From Deltaproteobacteria bacterium (GTDB lineage: Bacteria > Desulfobacterota > Desulfobaccia > Desulfobaccales > 0-14-0-80-60-11): a stretch of 19,429 bases of DNA. Position 1 is the stretch's first letter; the number at the start of each line of letters is the position of its first letter. The translations under genes and the position numbers were made by a program. Of this stretch, positions 6,339-13,963 are shown piece by piece. Below the pieces are notes generated by a model. The model saw only the letters and a program-made list of their open reading frames with translations, had not been told where the DNA came from and did not search any database. The stretch is taken from NCBI GenBank assembly GCA_021817645.1, contig JAKAGH010000014.1, positions 1 to 19,429 of the forward strand. Direction: 5' to 3'.

Positions 6339-6399
6339 GTAGGGGCGAACCTGGTGTTCGCCCCGATGCATTAAGGGCGAACACCAGGTTCGCCCCTAC
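6339..6399. repeat. Perfect 25-bp inverted repeat with 11-base loop
   Basis: The left arm (6339-6363, beginning GTAGGGGCGAACC) is the exact reverse complement of the right arm (6375-6399), separated by 11 bases containing GATGCATTAA. Each arm is itself partly palindromic (GGGCGAAC and GTTCGCCC), so four half-sites are present. This looks like two head-to-head copies of a short REP-like unit, a type widespread in bacterial intergenic DNA. No T-run follows on either strand. Confidence 0.85.
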
Positions 6400-6446
6400 G
6401 AAAAAACATTTGACGATAAGTTGAGACTTCTGCCAAAATTCGTAGA

Positions 6447-6495
6447 GGGCGTCCTCGCCCGCCGTGGTTTCGCACAGGCGAGACGCCTGCGCCAC
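6447..6495. repeat. Pair of small GC hairpins
   Basis: GGGCG/CGCCC (6447-6451 with 6456-6460) and CAGGCG/CGCCTG (6475-6480 with 6484-6489, loop AGA) stand side by side, the second enclosed by GTGG (6464-6467) and CCAC (6492-6495). The AGGCG-RGA-CGCCT core recurs at 17156-17169 inside the complex I operon. Confidence 0.5.
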
Positions 6496-6512
6496 CAATC
6501 TAATCTCTCTAT

Positions 6513-6550
6513 CCTTGCGTCTTTCTTTGCGCCTTGGCGTCTTTGCGTGA
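6513..6550. repeat. Degenerate TTTGCGYC repeat tract
   Basis: On this strand the tract reads as units of about 8 bases: TTGCGTC, TTTGCGCC, TTGGCGTC, TTTGCGTGA. Read on the other strand it is an ACGCAAAG-type repeat, the same theme as the tract at 1-22 but inverted with respect to it. This motif is a familiar dispersed repeat in unrelated bacteria. Confidence 0.5.
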
Positions 6551-6593
6551 GGTTGATCTTTTTAAGATAGAAAGAACCGAAAAACGTCCTCAA

Positions 6594-6629
6594 AAGAGTA
6601 AAGCCGGGACATGCCCCGGCTTTACTTTT
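6594..6629 (-). terminator. Intrinsic (bidirectional) terminator after nuoN
   Basis: AGTAAAGCCGGG (6597-6608) pairs with CCCGGCTTTACT (6615-6626), a 12-bp stem with loop ACATGC; A-T pairs continue at both ends. On the minus strand the stem is followed by TCTTTT, on the plus strand by TTTTA, so it can work in both directions. It lies about 75 bases past the nuoN stop codon and closes the complex I operon. Confidence 0.88.
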
Positions 6630-6701
6630 ATGGAAACCCGATCCTGGAGGATTGGGGAAGGGAGTTCGGGGGCAGGACCCCCAAAATTATGTCTCCGGCC
6701 T

Positions 6702-8162
6702 CTAAATGCCCGGGAAAATCTTTACGGAGCTGATAGCCAGGTTATAGATAAATCCGGGGAAGAGGCCGATGAGCAGCACGCCCGCGGCAGTGATCAGCAG
6801 GGTGGCGGTCACCGCCGGTGCGAAGCTCACGGCTCCCAGGTCCGCTTCCGCGGGTTTCATGTACATGAGCACGGTGATGCGCAGATAGTAATACACTGAT
6901 ATCAGGGAATTCATCACGCCGATGATGGCCAGCCAGATATAGCCCGCCTGCACGGCCGCGGAAAAGATATAGAATTTGCCGACAAACCCGGCAGTGGGGG
7001 GAATGCCGGCCAGGGCGAACATGAACAGGGCCATGGCCGCGGCCAGGGCCGGATGCTGCGCCCCCAGGCCCGAGTAGTCGTAAATGCTGAGGTAGCTGTC
7101 CTTCTTCCTTCCTATCAGGATGACTACCCCAAAGGCCCCCAGGTTCATCAGGGTATAGGCCAGGAGGTAGTACATCAGGCTCACCGCGCCCAACTGGTTG
7201 GCGGAGAGGATGGCCACCAGTAGATAACCGGCGTGGGCGATGGAGGAGTAGGCCAGCATGCGTTTGATATTGGTCTGGGCAATGGCGGTGATGTTCCCCA
7301 GGGTCATGGTGGCCACGGCCAGGACCCAGATGACCATGTTCCAGTCGGGCAGCATGGCCGGGAAGGCCAGGAAAAAGACCCGGGCAAAAGCCGAGAAGGC
7401 CGCAGCCTTCACCCCCACCGCCATGAACGCGGTCACCGACGTGGGCGCGCCTTCATAGACGTCCGGGGTCCACATATGGAAGGGCACGGAGGCCACTTTG
7501 AAGCCGAAGCCCACCAGCAGCAGGGCGATGGCCATAAGGGTCAGGGGTTTAAAGAGGTTGTCGCCGGCGAGCCGGGCCGGTAAATCATTGAGGTATAAGG
7601 TGCCGCCCGCGGCGCCGTAAAGCATGGCCATGCCGAAGAGCAGGAAGGCGCTGGCGAAGCCACCCAAAATGAGGTACTTCAGCGCGGCTTCATTGGAGCG
7701 GGCGTCTTCCCGGAAGAGTCCCGCCAGGACGTAGACGGCGATGGACATCACTTCCAACCCCAGGAAGATCATGATCAGGTGCGCGCCTGCGGCCATGATC
7801 ATCATGCCCACGGTGGCAAAGAGCAGCAGGGCGTAATATTCCGCCAGGTTTTTCCCGTAGTCCTTCAGGTATTGCAGGGAGATCAGGACGGTGAGCGCCG
7901 TGCCGATGATGAAAACCAGGTAGAAGAAGAGGCAGAAGTTGTCCACATAGACCATGCGGGCAAAGTCAACGCCGTTCTTACCCCAGAGAGAGTAACTCTG
8001 AAAGCCAGCCACGGCCAGGCCTATCAGGGCCAATACGGGGGCGGCTTTGCGTTCTCCCCGGGGGGAGAGGGCATCCGCCATCAGGATGAGGATGGCGGTA
8101 ACCGCGAGGGTGATCCAGGGGCCGATGCTCGCCAGGCTGAAACTAGGAATTGAAAGGGTCAT
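6702..8162 (-). CDS. nuoN: NADH-quinone oxidoreductase subunit N (proton-pumping membrane subunit)
   Basis: A 486-residue antiporter-like subunit of complex I, with about 14 membrane helices. It forms one proton channel of the membrane arm. The key residues are present: Glu137 in FLGLEVMSI on helix 5 and Lys222 in GFGFKVASVPFHMWTPDVYE on helix 7, the broken helix that carries the channel lysine. The motif GAPTSVTAFMAVGVKAAA follows at about 238. The start ATG overlaps the nuoM stop codon by 4 bases (ATGA), with GGGGGAGG just upstream, indicating translational coupling. This is the last gene of the operon and is followed by the terminator at 6594-6629. Length is normal and nothing is missing. 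Confidence 0.97.
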   Translation of the reverse strand: MTLSIPSFSLASIGPWITLAVTAILILMADALSPRGERKAAPVLALIGLAVAGFQSYSLWGKNGVDFARMVYVDNFCLFFYLVFIIGTALTVLISLQYLKDYGKNLAEYYALLLFATVGMMIMAAGAHLIMIFLGLEVMSIAVYVLAGLFREDARSNEAALKYLILGGFASAFLLFGMAMLYGAAGGTLYLNDLPARLAGDNLFKPLTLMAIALLLVGFGFKVASVPFHMWTPDVYEGAPTSVTAFMAVGVKAAAFSAFARVFFLAFPAMLPDWNMVIWVLAVATMTLGNITAIAQTNIKRMLAYSSIAHAGYLLVAILSANQLGAVSLMYYLLAYTLMNLGAFGVVILIGRKKDSYLSIYDYSGLGAQHPALAAAMALFMFALAGIPPTAGFVGKFYIFSAAVQAGYIWLAIIGVMNSLISVYYYLRITVLMYMKPAEADLGAVSFAPAVTATLLITAAGVLLIGLFPGFIYNLAISSVKIFPGI

Positions 8163-9694
8163 CTGGCCTCCCCCTTGTCCCCGTGAATTAAGCTGACTTC
8201 AGTAGATTTGGCTTTTTCCATCAAGCTGACGAAGTTTTCCGTGGTAGCTTTGGTCTTGCTCAAGAAGGTATTGGGATAGACCCCGATCCAGACGATGAAC
8301 AGGAGCAGCGGTAGGAAGATGGCGATCTCCCGGCAGGAGAGGTCTTTCAGTTCTTTGTTCTTCTCGTTGGTCACTTCCCCGAACATCACCCGCTGGAACA
8401 TCCACAGCATGTAACAGGCCGCAAAGATAACACCCGAGGCGGCGATGGTGGCGTAGATGGGATTGGTTTTAAAGGCGCCCAGGAGGATGAGGAATTCGCC
8501 GACAAACCCGTTGAGCCCTGGCAGGCCGATGGAGGAAAGGGTGACGATCATGAAGATGGTGGCGTAAATGGGCATGACCGTGGAGATGCCCCCGAACTCG
8601 GCGATCATCCGGGTGTGCCGCCGTTCATAGATCATGCCGACAATCAAAAACAAGGCCCCCGTAGAGAGACCGTGGTTGATCATCTGGATAATGCCGCCCT
8701 GCACCCCGGGCATGGTGAAGGTGAAAAGCCCCAGCATCACGAAGCCCAGATGGCTCACTGAGGAGAAAGCGACCAGGCGCTTCAGGTCTTTTTGGACCAT
8801 GGAGACCAGCGCGCCGTAGACGATGCCGATTACCGCCAGGATGCTGAACAGAGGCACGAAGTAGTGAGCCGCCTGGGGGAACAGCGGCATGTTAAACCGC
8901 AGGAAGCCGTAAGTCCCCATTTTCAAGAGCACGGCGGCCAGGATCACGGAGCCCACGGTGGGGGCTTCGGTGTGGGCGTCCGGCAACCAGGTATGGAAGG
9001 GGAACATGGGCACCTTGATGGCGAAGGCCAGCCCGAAGGCCAGGAACATCCAGAACTGCATATGGAAGGGGACGTTCAGGCTATAGAGCTTCAAGAGATC
9101 AAAGGTGTAAGTTCCCGTGGTCTTGCCGTAGTAGAAGTAGAGCACCAAAATGGCGACCAGCATCAGCACGCTGCCGAACATGGTGAAGAGGAAGAACTTG
9201 ATGGCCGCGTAGACCCGCCGGGCGGGGTTGCCCCAGATGCCGATAAGCAGGTACATGGGGATGAGCATCACTTCCCAGAACACGTAAAAAAGGAAGAGGT
9301 CCAGGGAGACGAAGACGCCCAGCATCCCGGCCATCAGGGTGAGCAGGCAGATCATGAACTCCTTGACCCGGTGTTGGATATCCGTCCAGGTGGCCAGCAC
9401 GCACAGGGGAGTCAAGAAGGTGGAGAGCATAATCAGCAGCAGGGAGAAGCCGTCAATCCCCACATAATAACTGATGCCGTACTGGGGCAGCCAGTTGTAA
9501 CGCTCCACGAACTGCATGGCCGCGGTCTGGCTGTCGAAGTAAAACCACAGGGGCAGGGAAAACAAAAATTCCGCGAGGGAGAGCCCCAGAGTAACCTGCT
9601 TGAGCAGCGTGTGGTTCTTCCGGTCCAGGATGGACAGAAGCACCGCGCCCAGCACGGGGAAGAAGACCAGGATGGAGAGGATGGGTAATTGCAT
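8159..9694 (-). CDS. nuoM: NADH-quinone oxidoreductase subunit M (proton-pumping membrane subunit)
   Basis: A 511-residue antiporter-like subunit of the complex I membrane arm with about 14 helices. The conserved helix-5 glutamate is Glu141 in YVFWEVMLIPMYLLIG, and the helix-7 lysine is Lys227 in FAIKVPMFPFHTWLPDAHTE, followed by APTVGSVILAAVLLKMGTYG. It starts 15 bases after nuoL, with AGAGGGG just upstream of the ATG, and its stop codon overlaps the nuoN start by 4 bases. The C-terminal tail of about 30 residues (from roughly 480) is hydrophilic and variable, as usual. It would pump one proton per catalytic cycle as part of the assembled complex. Confidence 0.97.
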   Translation of the reverse strand: MQLPILSILVFFPVLGAVLLSILDRKNHTLLKQVTLGLSLAEFLFSLPLWFYFDSQTAAMQFVERYNWLPQYGISYYVGIDGFSLLLIMLSTFLTPLCVLATWTDIQHRVKEFMICLLTLMAGMLGVFVSLDLFLFYVFWEVMLIPMYLLIGIWGNPARRVYAAIKFFLFTMFGSVLMLVAILVLYFYYGKTTGTYTFDLLKLYSLNVPFHMQFWMFLAFGLAFAIKVPMFPFHTWLPDAHTEAPTVGSVILAAVLLKMGTYGFLRFNMPLFPQAAHYFVPLFSILAVIGIVYGALVSMVQKDLKRLVAFSSVSHLGFVMLGLFTFTMPGVQGGIIQMINHGLSTGALFLIVGMIYERRHTRMIAEFGGISTVMPIYATIFMIVTLSSIGLPGLNGFVGEFLILLGAFKTNPIYATIAASGVIFAACYMLWMFQRVMFGEVTNEKNKELKDLSCREIAIFLPLLLFIVWIGVYPNTFLSKTKATTENFVSLMEKAKSTEVSLIHGDKGEAR

Positions 9695-9709
9695 AAGCCC
9701 CTCTAGTCG

Positions 9710-11614
9710 TTAACGTCCAATAAGGTAGCCGGTGATCACGACCATCCCCAGGAGGATGGCCAGGGCGTAATTTTGCACAAAGCCCGTCTCCAGCTTGCGG
9801 AGATGGGCGCTCAAGAAGGCGACGATCCCGGCGCTGCCGTTGACCACGCCGTCAATCCCTTTCTCGTCCACCTGCCGCCAGAGGATATTGGAACCTTCCT
9901 TGATGGGTTCCACCACCACGGTGTCATAGACCTCATCCACATAGTACTTGTGATAGACAAGATCGTAGATGGTACGGAACTTGTCCGCCACCTGGCCGGG
10001 CAGATCCGGGAAGAGGATATACATCTTATAGGCCAGATAAATCCCCAAAGCGGCCACACCCATGCTGAAGGCCATCATGCCGATTTCAAACGCGGCCGTG
10101 GGATGCCCGGCGCCGTGATGGGCCACCGGGGTGATGGCCGGGGCCAGGAAGTCCCGGAACACATGGGCTCCCTTGATGAGAGGGATGCCCACAAAGCCGC
10201 CCACTACCGACAATCCGGCCAGGATCATCAAGGGCACGGTCATCGTCGGCGGGGATTCGTGGACATGAACATGGGGATCAACCCGGGACTCCCCGTGGAA
10301 GGTCATGAACACGGCCCGGAACATATAGAATGCGGTGATAAAGGCCGCAATCGTGGCAATGCCCCAATAAATGGCCTTGCCGTCCACCAGGGAGTGGAAG
10401 AGGATTTCATCCTTACTAAAAAATCCGGCAAAGGGAAAGATACCGGCAATGGCCAAAGTGGCCAAAAGAAAGGTCCAATAGGTGATGGGCATGTGTTTCC
10501 TCAAGTTGCCCATCTTGCGCATATCCAGTTCGCCGCTCAGACCATGCATTACCGAGCCGGAGCCCAAGAAGAGGAGGGCTTTGAAAAAGGCATGGGTCAT
10601 GAGGTGGAAGATACCGGATACATATGCGCCCACGCCGCAGGCCAGGAACATATAACCCAACTGGCTGACGGTGGAGTAGGCCAGGACCCGCTTGATATCG
10701 AACTGAGTGACGCCGATAGTGGCCGCAAAGATAGCAGTGAGCGCGCCGATGGTGGCCACCACCGTTAAGGCAAAGGGAGCCAGGGAATAAAGGGCGCTGC
10801 ACCGGGCCACCATATAGACCCCGGCGGTGACCATGGTGGCTGCGTGGATCAAGGCGGACACCGGGGTGGGGCCTTCCATCGCGTCCGGCAGCCAGACATA
10901 CAGGGGCAACTGGGCCGATTTGCCGCAAGCGCCCACGAACAGGCAGAGGCAAATGCCAGTGATGATCCCCGAACCCACCGGGTACTTAGCGGCCAGGGCG
11001 AAGACCTCCTGGAAATTCAGGGAGCCGAAATTCCAGAAGATGAGAAACATGCCCAGCAGAAAACCGAAGTCACCGATGCGGTTGACTACGAAAGCCTTTT
11101 TCCCCGCGTCGGATGCGGACTTCTTTTCATAGTAATAACCGATGAGCAGATAAGAACAGAGACCCACGCCTTCCCAGCCCACGAACATCAGCAGGAAGTT
11201 GTTGGCGCTCACCAGGATGAGCATCATGGACACGAAGAGGTTCAGGTAGGTGAAAAACCGGTAAAACCCCGGATCATCATGCATGTAGCCGATGGAATAA
11301 ATATGGATGAGGGTGCTCACCCCGGAAACGATCAGCAGCATGACCAGGGACAGGGGGTCAATGAGAAAGGCCACCTGTACCTGGAAAGGACCGGAAGAGA
11401 TCCAGGTGTAAACCACCTTTTCCACATGCCGGGCGTCGGGGGGCAGCTGCAGGGTGTGCATGAAAATGCAGAGCGTGACCAGAAAGCTCAACCCAACAGC
11501 CATGGAGCCGATTATTCCCACCACGTTCTTGGGCAGATTTTTACCCAAGAGGCCGTTGATGAGAAAGCCCACAAAGGGGAAAAGGGGGATCAGCCAGACA
11601 TAATCCATCATCAT
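9710..11614 (-). CDS. nuoL: NADH-quinone oxidoreductase subunit L (distal proton-pumping subunit)
   Basis: A 634-residue distal antiporter-like subunit. Glu148 in FVGWEGVGLCSYLLIG and Lys232 in ACGKSAQLPLYVWLPDAMEG mark the proton channel; GPTPVSALIHAATMVTAGVY follows. The C-terminal part after about 480 corresponds to the discontinuous last helices and the long lateral helix that braces the membrane arm; the sequence there (DLPGQVADKFRTIYDLVYHK) matches the family. The frame is open to 11686, but that would run back into nuoK. The first of three consecutive ATGs at 11614 has GAGG 8 bases upstream and begins just 10 bases after the nuoK stop, so I use it; 11611 or 11608 are equally possible. 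Confidence 0.96.
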   Translation of the reverse strand: MMMDYVWLIPLFPFVGFLINGLLGKNLPKNVVGIIGSMAVGLSFLVTLCIFMHTLQLPPDARHVEKVVYTWISSGPFQVQVAFLIDPLSLVMLLIVSGVSTLIHIYSIGYMHDDPGFYRFFTYLNLFVSMMLILVSANNFLLMFVGWEGVGLCSYLLIGYYYEKKSASDAGKKAFVVNRIGDFGFLLGMFLIFWNFGSLNFQEVFALAAKYPVGSGIITGICLCLFVGACGKSAQLPLYVWLPDAMEGPTPVSALIHAATMVTAGVYMVARCSALYSLAPFALTVVATIGALTAIFAATIGVTQFDIKRVLAYSTVSQLGYMFLACGVGAYVSGIFHLMTHAFFKALLFLGSGSVMHGLSGELDMRKMGNLRKHMPITYWTFLLATLAIAGIFPFAGFFSKDEILFHSLVDGKAIYWGIATIAAFITAFYMFRAVFMTFHGESRVDPHVHVHESPPTMTVPLMILAGLSVVGGFVGIPLIKGAHVFRDFLAPAITPVAHHGAGHPTAAFEIGMMAFSMGVAALGIYLAYKMYILFPDLPGQVADKFRTIYDLVYHKYYVDEVYDTVVVEPIKEGSNILWRQVDEKGIDGVVNGSAGIVAFLSAHLRKLETGFVQNYALAILLGMVVITGYLIGR

Positions 11615-11624
11615 GGGGTGCGCC

Positions 11625-11930
11625 TCACCACTTGAGGATATTGAGTTCGTCCACGTACACCGTGGCCCGGTTACGGAAGATGGCAACGATCAGGGCCAGC
11701 CCCACCGCCACTTCGGCTGCGGCCACGGTCATGACGAAAAACACGAACATCTGGCCGTCCACGGCCTTGAAATAGTCGGCGAAACCGATGAAGGCCAGAT
11801 TGACGGCGTTGAGCATCATTTCGATGCACATCAGGATCACCAGAACGTTGCGCCGCACCAGCACGCCGATCACCCCCAAGGCGAAGAGGGCTACGCTTAA
11901 GGCCAGATAATAGGAAACAGGAACTACCAT
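11625..11930 (-). CDS. nuoK: NADH-quinone oxidoreductase subunit K
   Basis: A 101-residue membrane subunit with three helices (about 4-24, 30-52, 60-84). The two buried glutamates needed for proton transfer are present: Glu37 in LMCIEMMLNAVNLAF and Glu73 in VAAAEVAVGLAL. It has the normal length of the family. It follows nuoJ after 21 bases and is followed by nuoL after 10 bases, both within the same operon. The region upstream of its ATG is only moderately purine-rich (GGGGGAAC), so translation may be coupled to nuoJ. Confidence 0.97.
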   Translation of the reverse strand: MVVPVSYYLALSVALFALGVIGVLVRRNVLVILMCIEMMLNAVNLAFIGFADYFKAVDGQMFVFFVMTVAAAEVAVGLALIVAIFRNRATVYVDELNILKW

Positions 11931-11951
11931 TTTGCTTGTTCCCCCAAGGGG

Positions 11952-12449
11952 TTATTTCAATTTCGTCTTGGCCAGGACCACTGCGCCCACAATGGCCACC
12001 AGGAGCAGGACGGAGGTGACTTCAAAGGGCAGCAGATAATCGGTGAACAGCAGCCGGGCGATGGACTCCGTATTTCCCATTCCCGGAGGGGCCTCTTTAC
12101 CCGCCGGCAGGACCACTTGCATCACGCCATAGATCAGCAACAGCACGGTGAAGCCCGCCAGGATGACGCCCCCCACCTTTTGGCCCAGATGCATGAACTT
12201 TACCTCTGCCTCCGGCTGGCGCAGGTTCAGGAGCATGATCACGAACAGGAAGAGGACCATAATGGCCCCGGCATAAACGATTATCTGGATGGCGGCGATA
12301 AACTCGGCGTGAGCCAGCAGATAGATGCCGGCCACCGCGAAGAAGTTGACGATGAGCCAGAGCGCGCTCCGTAAGGGCTGTCTCTGAAAGACCACCAGCC
12401 CCGCCGAGATCAGGGCTACCCCGGCCAGGATGAAAAAGATTATCTGCAT
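11952..12449 (-). CDS. nuoJ: NADH-quinone oxidoreductase subunit J
   Basis: A 165-residue integral membrane subunit with about five helices, part of the central hydrophilic axis of the membrane arm. Family features are the N-terminal IIFFILAGVALISAGLVVFQ, the conserved PLRSALWLIVNF (residues 29-40) and YAGAIMVLFLFVIMLLNL on helix 3, the segment that carries the pi-bulge in solved structures. The C-terminus (SVLLLVAIVGAVVLAKTKL) is typical. A strong AGGAGG lies 7 bases before the ATG. The gene starts 40 bases after nuoI, one of the looser junctions in the membrane-arm part of the operon. Confidence 0.96.
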   Translation of the reverse strand: MQIIFFILAGVALISAGLVVFQRQPLRSALWLIVNFFAVAGIYLLAHAEFIAAIQIIVYAGAIMVLFLFVIMLLNLRQPEAEVKFMHLGQKVGGVILAGFTVLLLIYGVMQVVLPAGKEAPPGMGNTESIARLLFTDYLLPFEVTSVLLLVAIVGAVVLAKTKLK

Positions 12450-12489
12450 CCCTCAAGCCTCCTATCAGCGCCGCGGGCAAAAGGCCGTA

Positions 12490-12921
12490 TCATAGCCAAT
12501 CCGCCATCCGGAGTTGGGACTTTTTCTGGGTGGCCCGGTCGATATCGAGAAAGAGCTCTTTCTTATCGTATTGGGCCAGCTCATACAGGTTATTCAACTT
12601 GATGGCCCCCTTGGGGCAGGCCTCCTGGCACAGGCCGCAGAAAATGCAGCGGGTCAGGTCGATGTGGAAGGCCACCGGGTATTTTTCGTGTTCGGACCCT
12701 TCCGCAGCCTCAATGCCTTTGATGGCATTGCTAGGGCAGACTACCATGCACAGGGTGCAGGCCACACAGCGGCGCCCCCCGTCTTCGTTGATAGTCAGTT
12801 CCGGGTGTCCCCGCCAGCGAGGCGCCACCTGCCGCTTTTCCTCCGGATACTGCAGAGTAATGGGCTTGGTGAAAACGTGGCGCAGAGTGGTGGCCAGGCC
12901 TTTAAGCAAAGGAATAATCAT
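12490..12921 (-). CDS. nuoI: NADH-quinone oxidoreductase subunit I (2x[4Fe-4S] ferredoxin-like)
   Basis: A 143-residue iron-sulfur subunit of the connecting part of complex I, carrying clusters N6a and N6b between NuoG and NuoB. Both cluster motifs are complete: Cys52, Cys55, Cys58 and Cys62 in CVACTLCMVVCPSNAI, and Cys92, Cys95, Cys98 and Cys102 in CIFCGLCQEACPKGAI. The N-terminal amphipathic stretch (IPLLKGLATTLRHVFTKPIT) is the usual membrane-surface helix, and RWRGHPEL precedes the first cluster. The start has AGAGGT 5 bases upstream and lies 3 bases after the nuoH stop. All eight cysteines are in place, so the electron path through this subunit is intact. Confidence 0.97.
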   Translation of the reverse strand: MIIPLLKGLATTLRHVFTKPITLQYPEEKRQVAPRWRGHPELTINEDGGRRCVACTLCMVVCPSNAIKGIEAAEGSEHEKYPVAFHIDLTRCIFCGLCQEACPKGAIKLNNLYELAQYDKKELFLDIDRATQKKSQLRMADWL

Positions 12922-12924
12922 CTA

Positions 12925-13959
12925 CTACCTCTGCAAATACTGAATGATTACGCCGGTAAACAAGATATTCACCAGGCATAAAGGCAACATCACTTTCCAG
13001 CCAATTTTCATGAGCTGGTCAAAGCGGAAGCGGGGAAAAGTGCCCCGCACCCAGATGAAGAAGAAGACCAGGGCAAAGGTCTTGAGCATGAACCAGGCGA
13101 TGGGAGGCAGCACCGGACCCTGCCAGCCGCCCAAAAAGAGGGTGGTGGCCAGGGCGCTGGCCACGAGGATATGGCCGTATTCCCCCATCATGAACACGCC
13201 ATACTTCATGGAGCTGTATTCCGTCTGGTAGCCCGCCACCAACTCGTTTTCGCACTCGATCAGGTCAAAGGGCGTCCGGGCGCACTCGGCAAAGGCCGCA
13301 GTGAGAAAGAGCAGGAAGCCCAAAGGCTGGTAGAAGATAAACCACATGGATTTCTGGGCTTCCACGATCTTCACCAGACTCAGGCTGCCCGTGAGCATCA
13401 GCACCCCGATGACCGACAGGCCCAGGGCCATTTCATAGCTGATCATTTGCGCGGAAAGACGCAGACCGCCCAACAGGGAATATTTGTTGTTGGACGCCCA
13501 GCCGCCCAGGACCGCGCCGTAGACCGACAGGGACCCCATGGCAAAGACGTACAACAGGCCCACATTCACGTCGGCAATCACTCCCTGGTTGAGCCCGGCC
13601 GCAGCCAGATCCACCTTATAGCCATAGATGCTAAGGGTATCCGGCAGGATCTGGGAGGCGAAGGGAATAACCGCCAGGGGCAGAAACGCGGGGACCGCGG
13701 TGATGATCGGTGCCAGGACAAAGAGGACCTTGTTCACCCCCGGGGGGGTAAATTCTTCTTTGAAGAGCAGCTTGAGGGCATCCGCTAGGGGCTGCAGCAG
13801 ACCCCAGGGACCTACGCGGTTGGGGCCGTAGCGCAACTGGATGAACCCCAGAACCTTACGTTCCATGAGCACCGTGTAGGCGATGCAGGTGAGGAAGACC
13901 ACCAATACCAGCATGATCTTCACAAACGTCATGATTATCAAAATGGGCAATTGATTCAT
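12925..13959 (-). CDS. nuoH: NADH-quinone oxidoreductase subunit H (quinone-channel membrane subunit)
   Basis: A 344-residue membrane subunit with about eight helices that forms the quinone chamber with NuoD and NuoB. It shows QLRYGPNRVGPWGLLQPLAD (41-60) and the acidic loop PFDLIECENELVAGYQTEYS (230-249), whose glutamates (235, 237, 239) sit near the quinone site. In most bacteria the loop reads PFDLPEAE; here Pro and Ala are replaced by Ile and Cys, a mild variation. The start lies 4 bases after the nuoG stop, with AAGGG 8 bases upstream, and the 3' end is 3 bases from nuoI. Length is normal. Confidence 0.97.
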   Translation of the reverse strand: MNQLPILIIMTFVKIMLVLVVFLTCIAYTVLMERKVLGFIQLRYGPNRVGPWGLLQPLADALKLLFKEEFTPPGVNKVLFVLAPIITAVPAFLPLAVIPFASQILPDTLSIYGYKVDLAAAGLNQGVIADVNVGLLYVFAMGSLSVYGAVLGGWASNNKYSLLGGLRLSAQMISYEMALGLSVIGVLMLTGSLSLVKIVEAQKSMWFIFYQPLGFLLFLTAAFAECARTPFDLIECENELVAGYQTEYSSMKYGVFMMGEYGHILVASALATTLFLGGWQGPVLPPIAWFMLKTFALVFFFIWVRGTFPRFRFDQLMKIGWKVMLPLCLVNILFTGVIIQYLQR

Positions 13960-13963
13960 TATA

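Larger units (their letters stand above)
6267..6593. other. Convergent intergenic region rich in palindromic repeats
   Basis: No gene is visible between the His-rich protein and the end of the complex I operon (6702). The region starts with A-rich and G-rich sequence and a GGGCGGACC fragment (6283-6291) that looks like a half-copy of the palindrome seen at 5350 and 6339. It then holds the large perfect inverted repeat, two small hairpins and a degenerate CGCAAAG-type tract, each listed separately. Open frames across it are repeat-driven and lack family features. Confidence 0.6.

Noticed and set aside
8792..9688. Long open frame of 298 codons on the plus strand opposite nuoM
   Set aside because: It lies entirely antisense to a clear nuoM gene; its product is low-complexity, rich in His, Gln, Gly and Glu, as expected from the complement of GC-rich membrane-protein codons. 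The same holds for the long plus-strand frames at 9773-10768, 10844-11635, 14219-15220 and 15830-16582.
11615..11686. Extended nuoL start at 11686
   Set aside because: It would overlap the end of nuoK by more than 60 bases and adds 24 residues unlike any NuoL N-terminus; the ATG at 11614 fits the family and the ribosome site.
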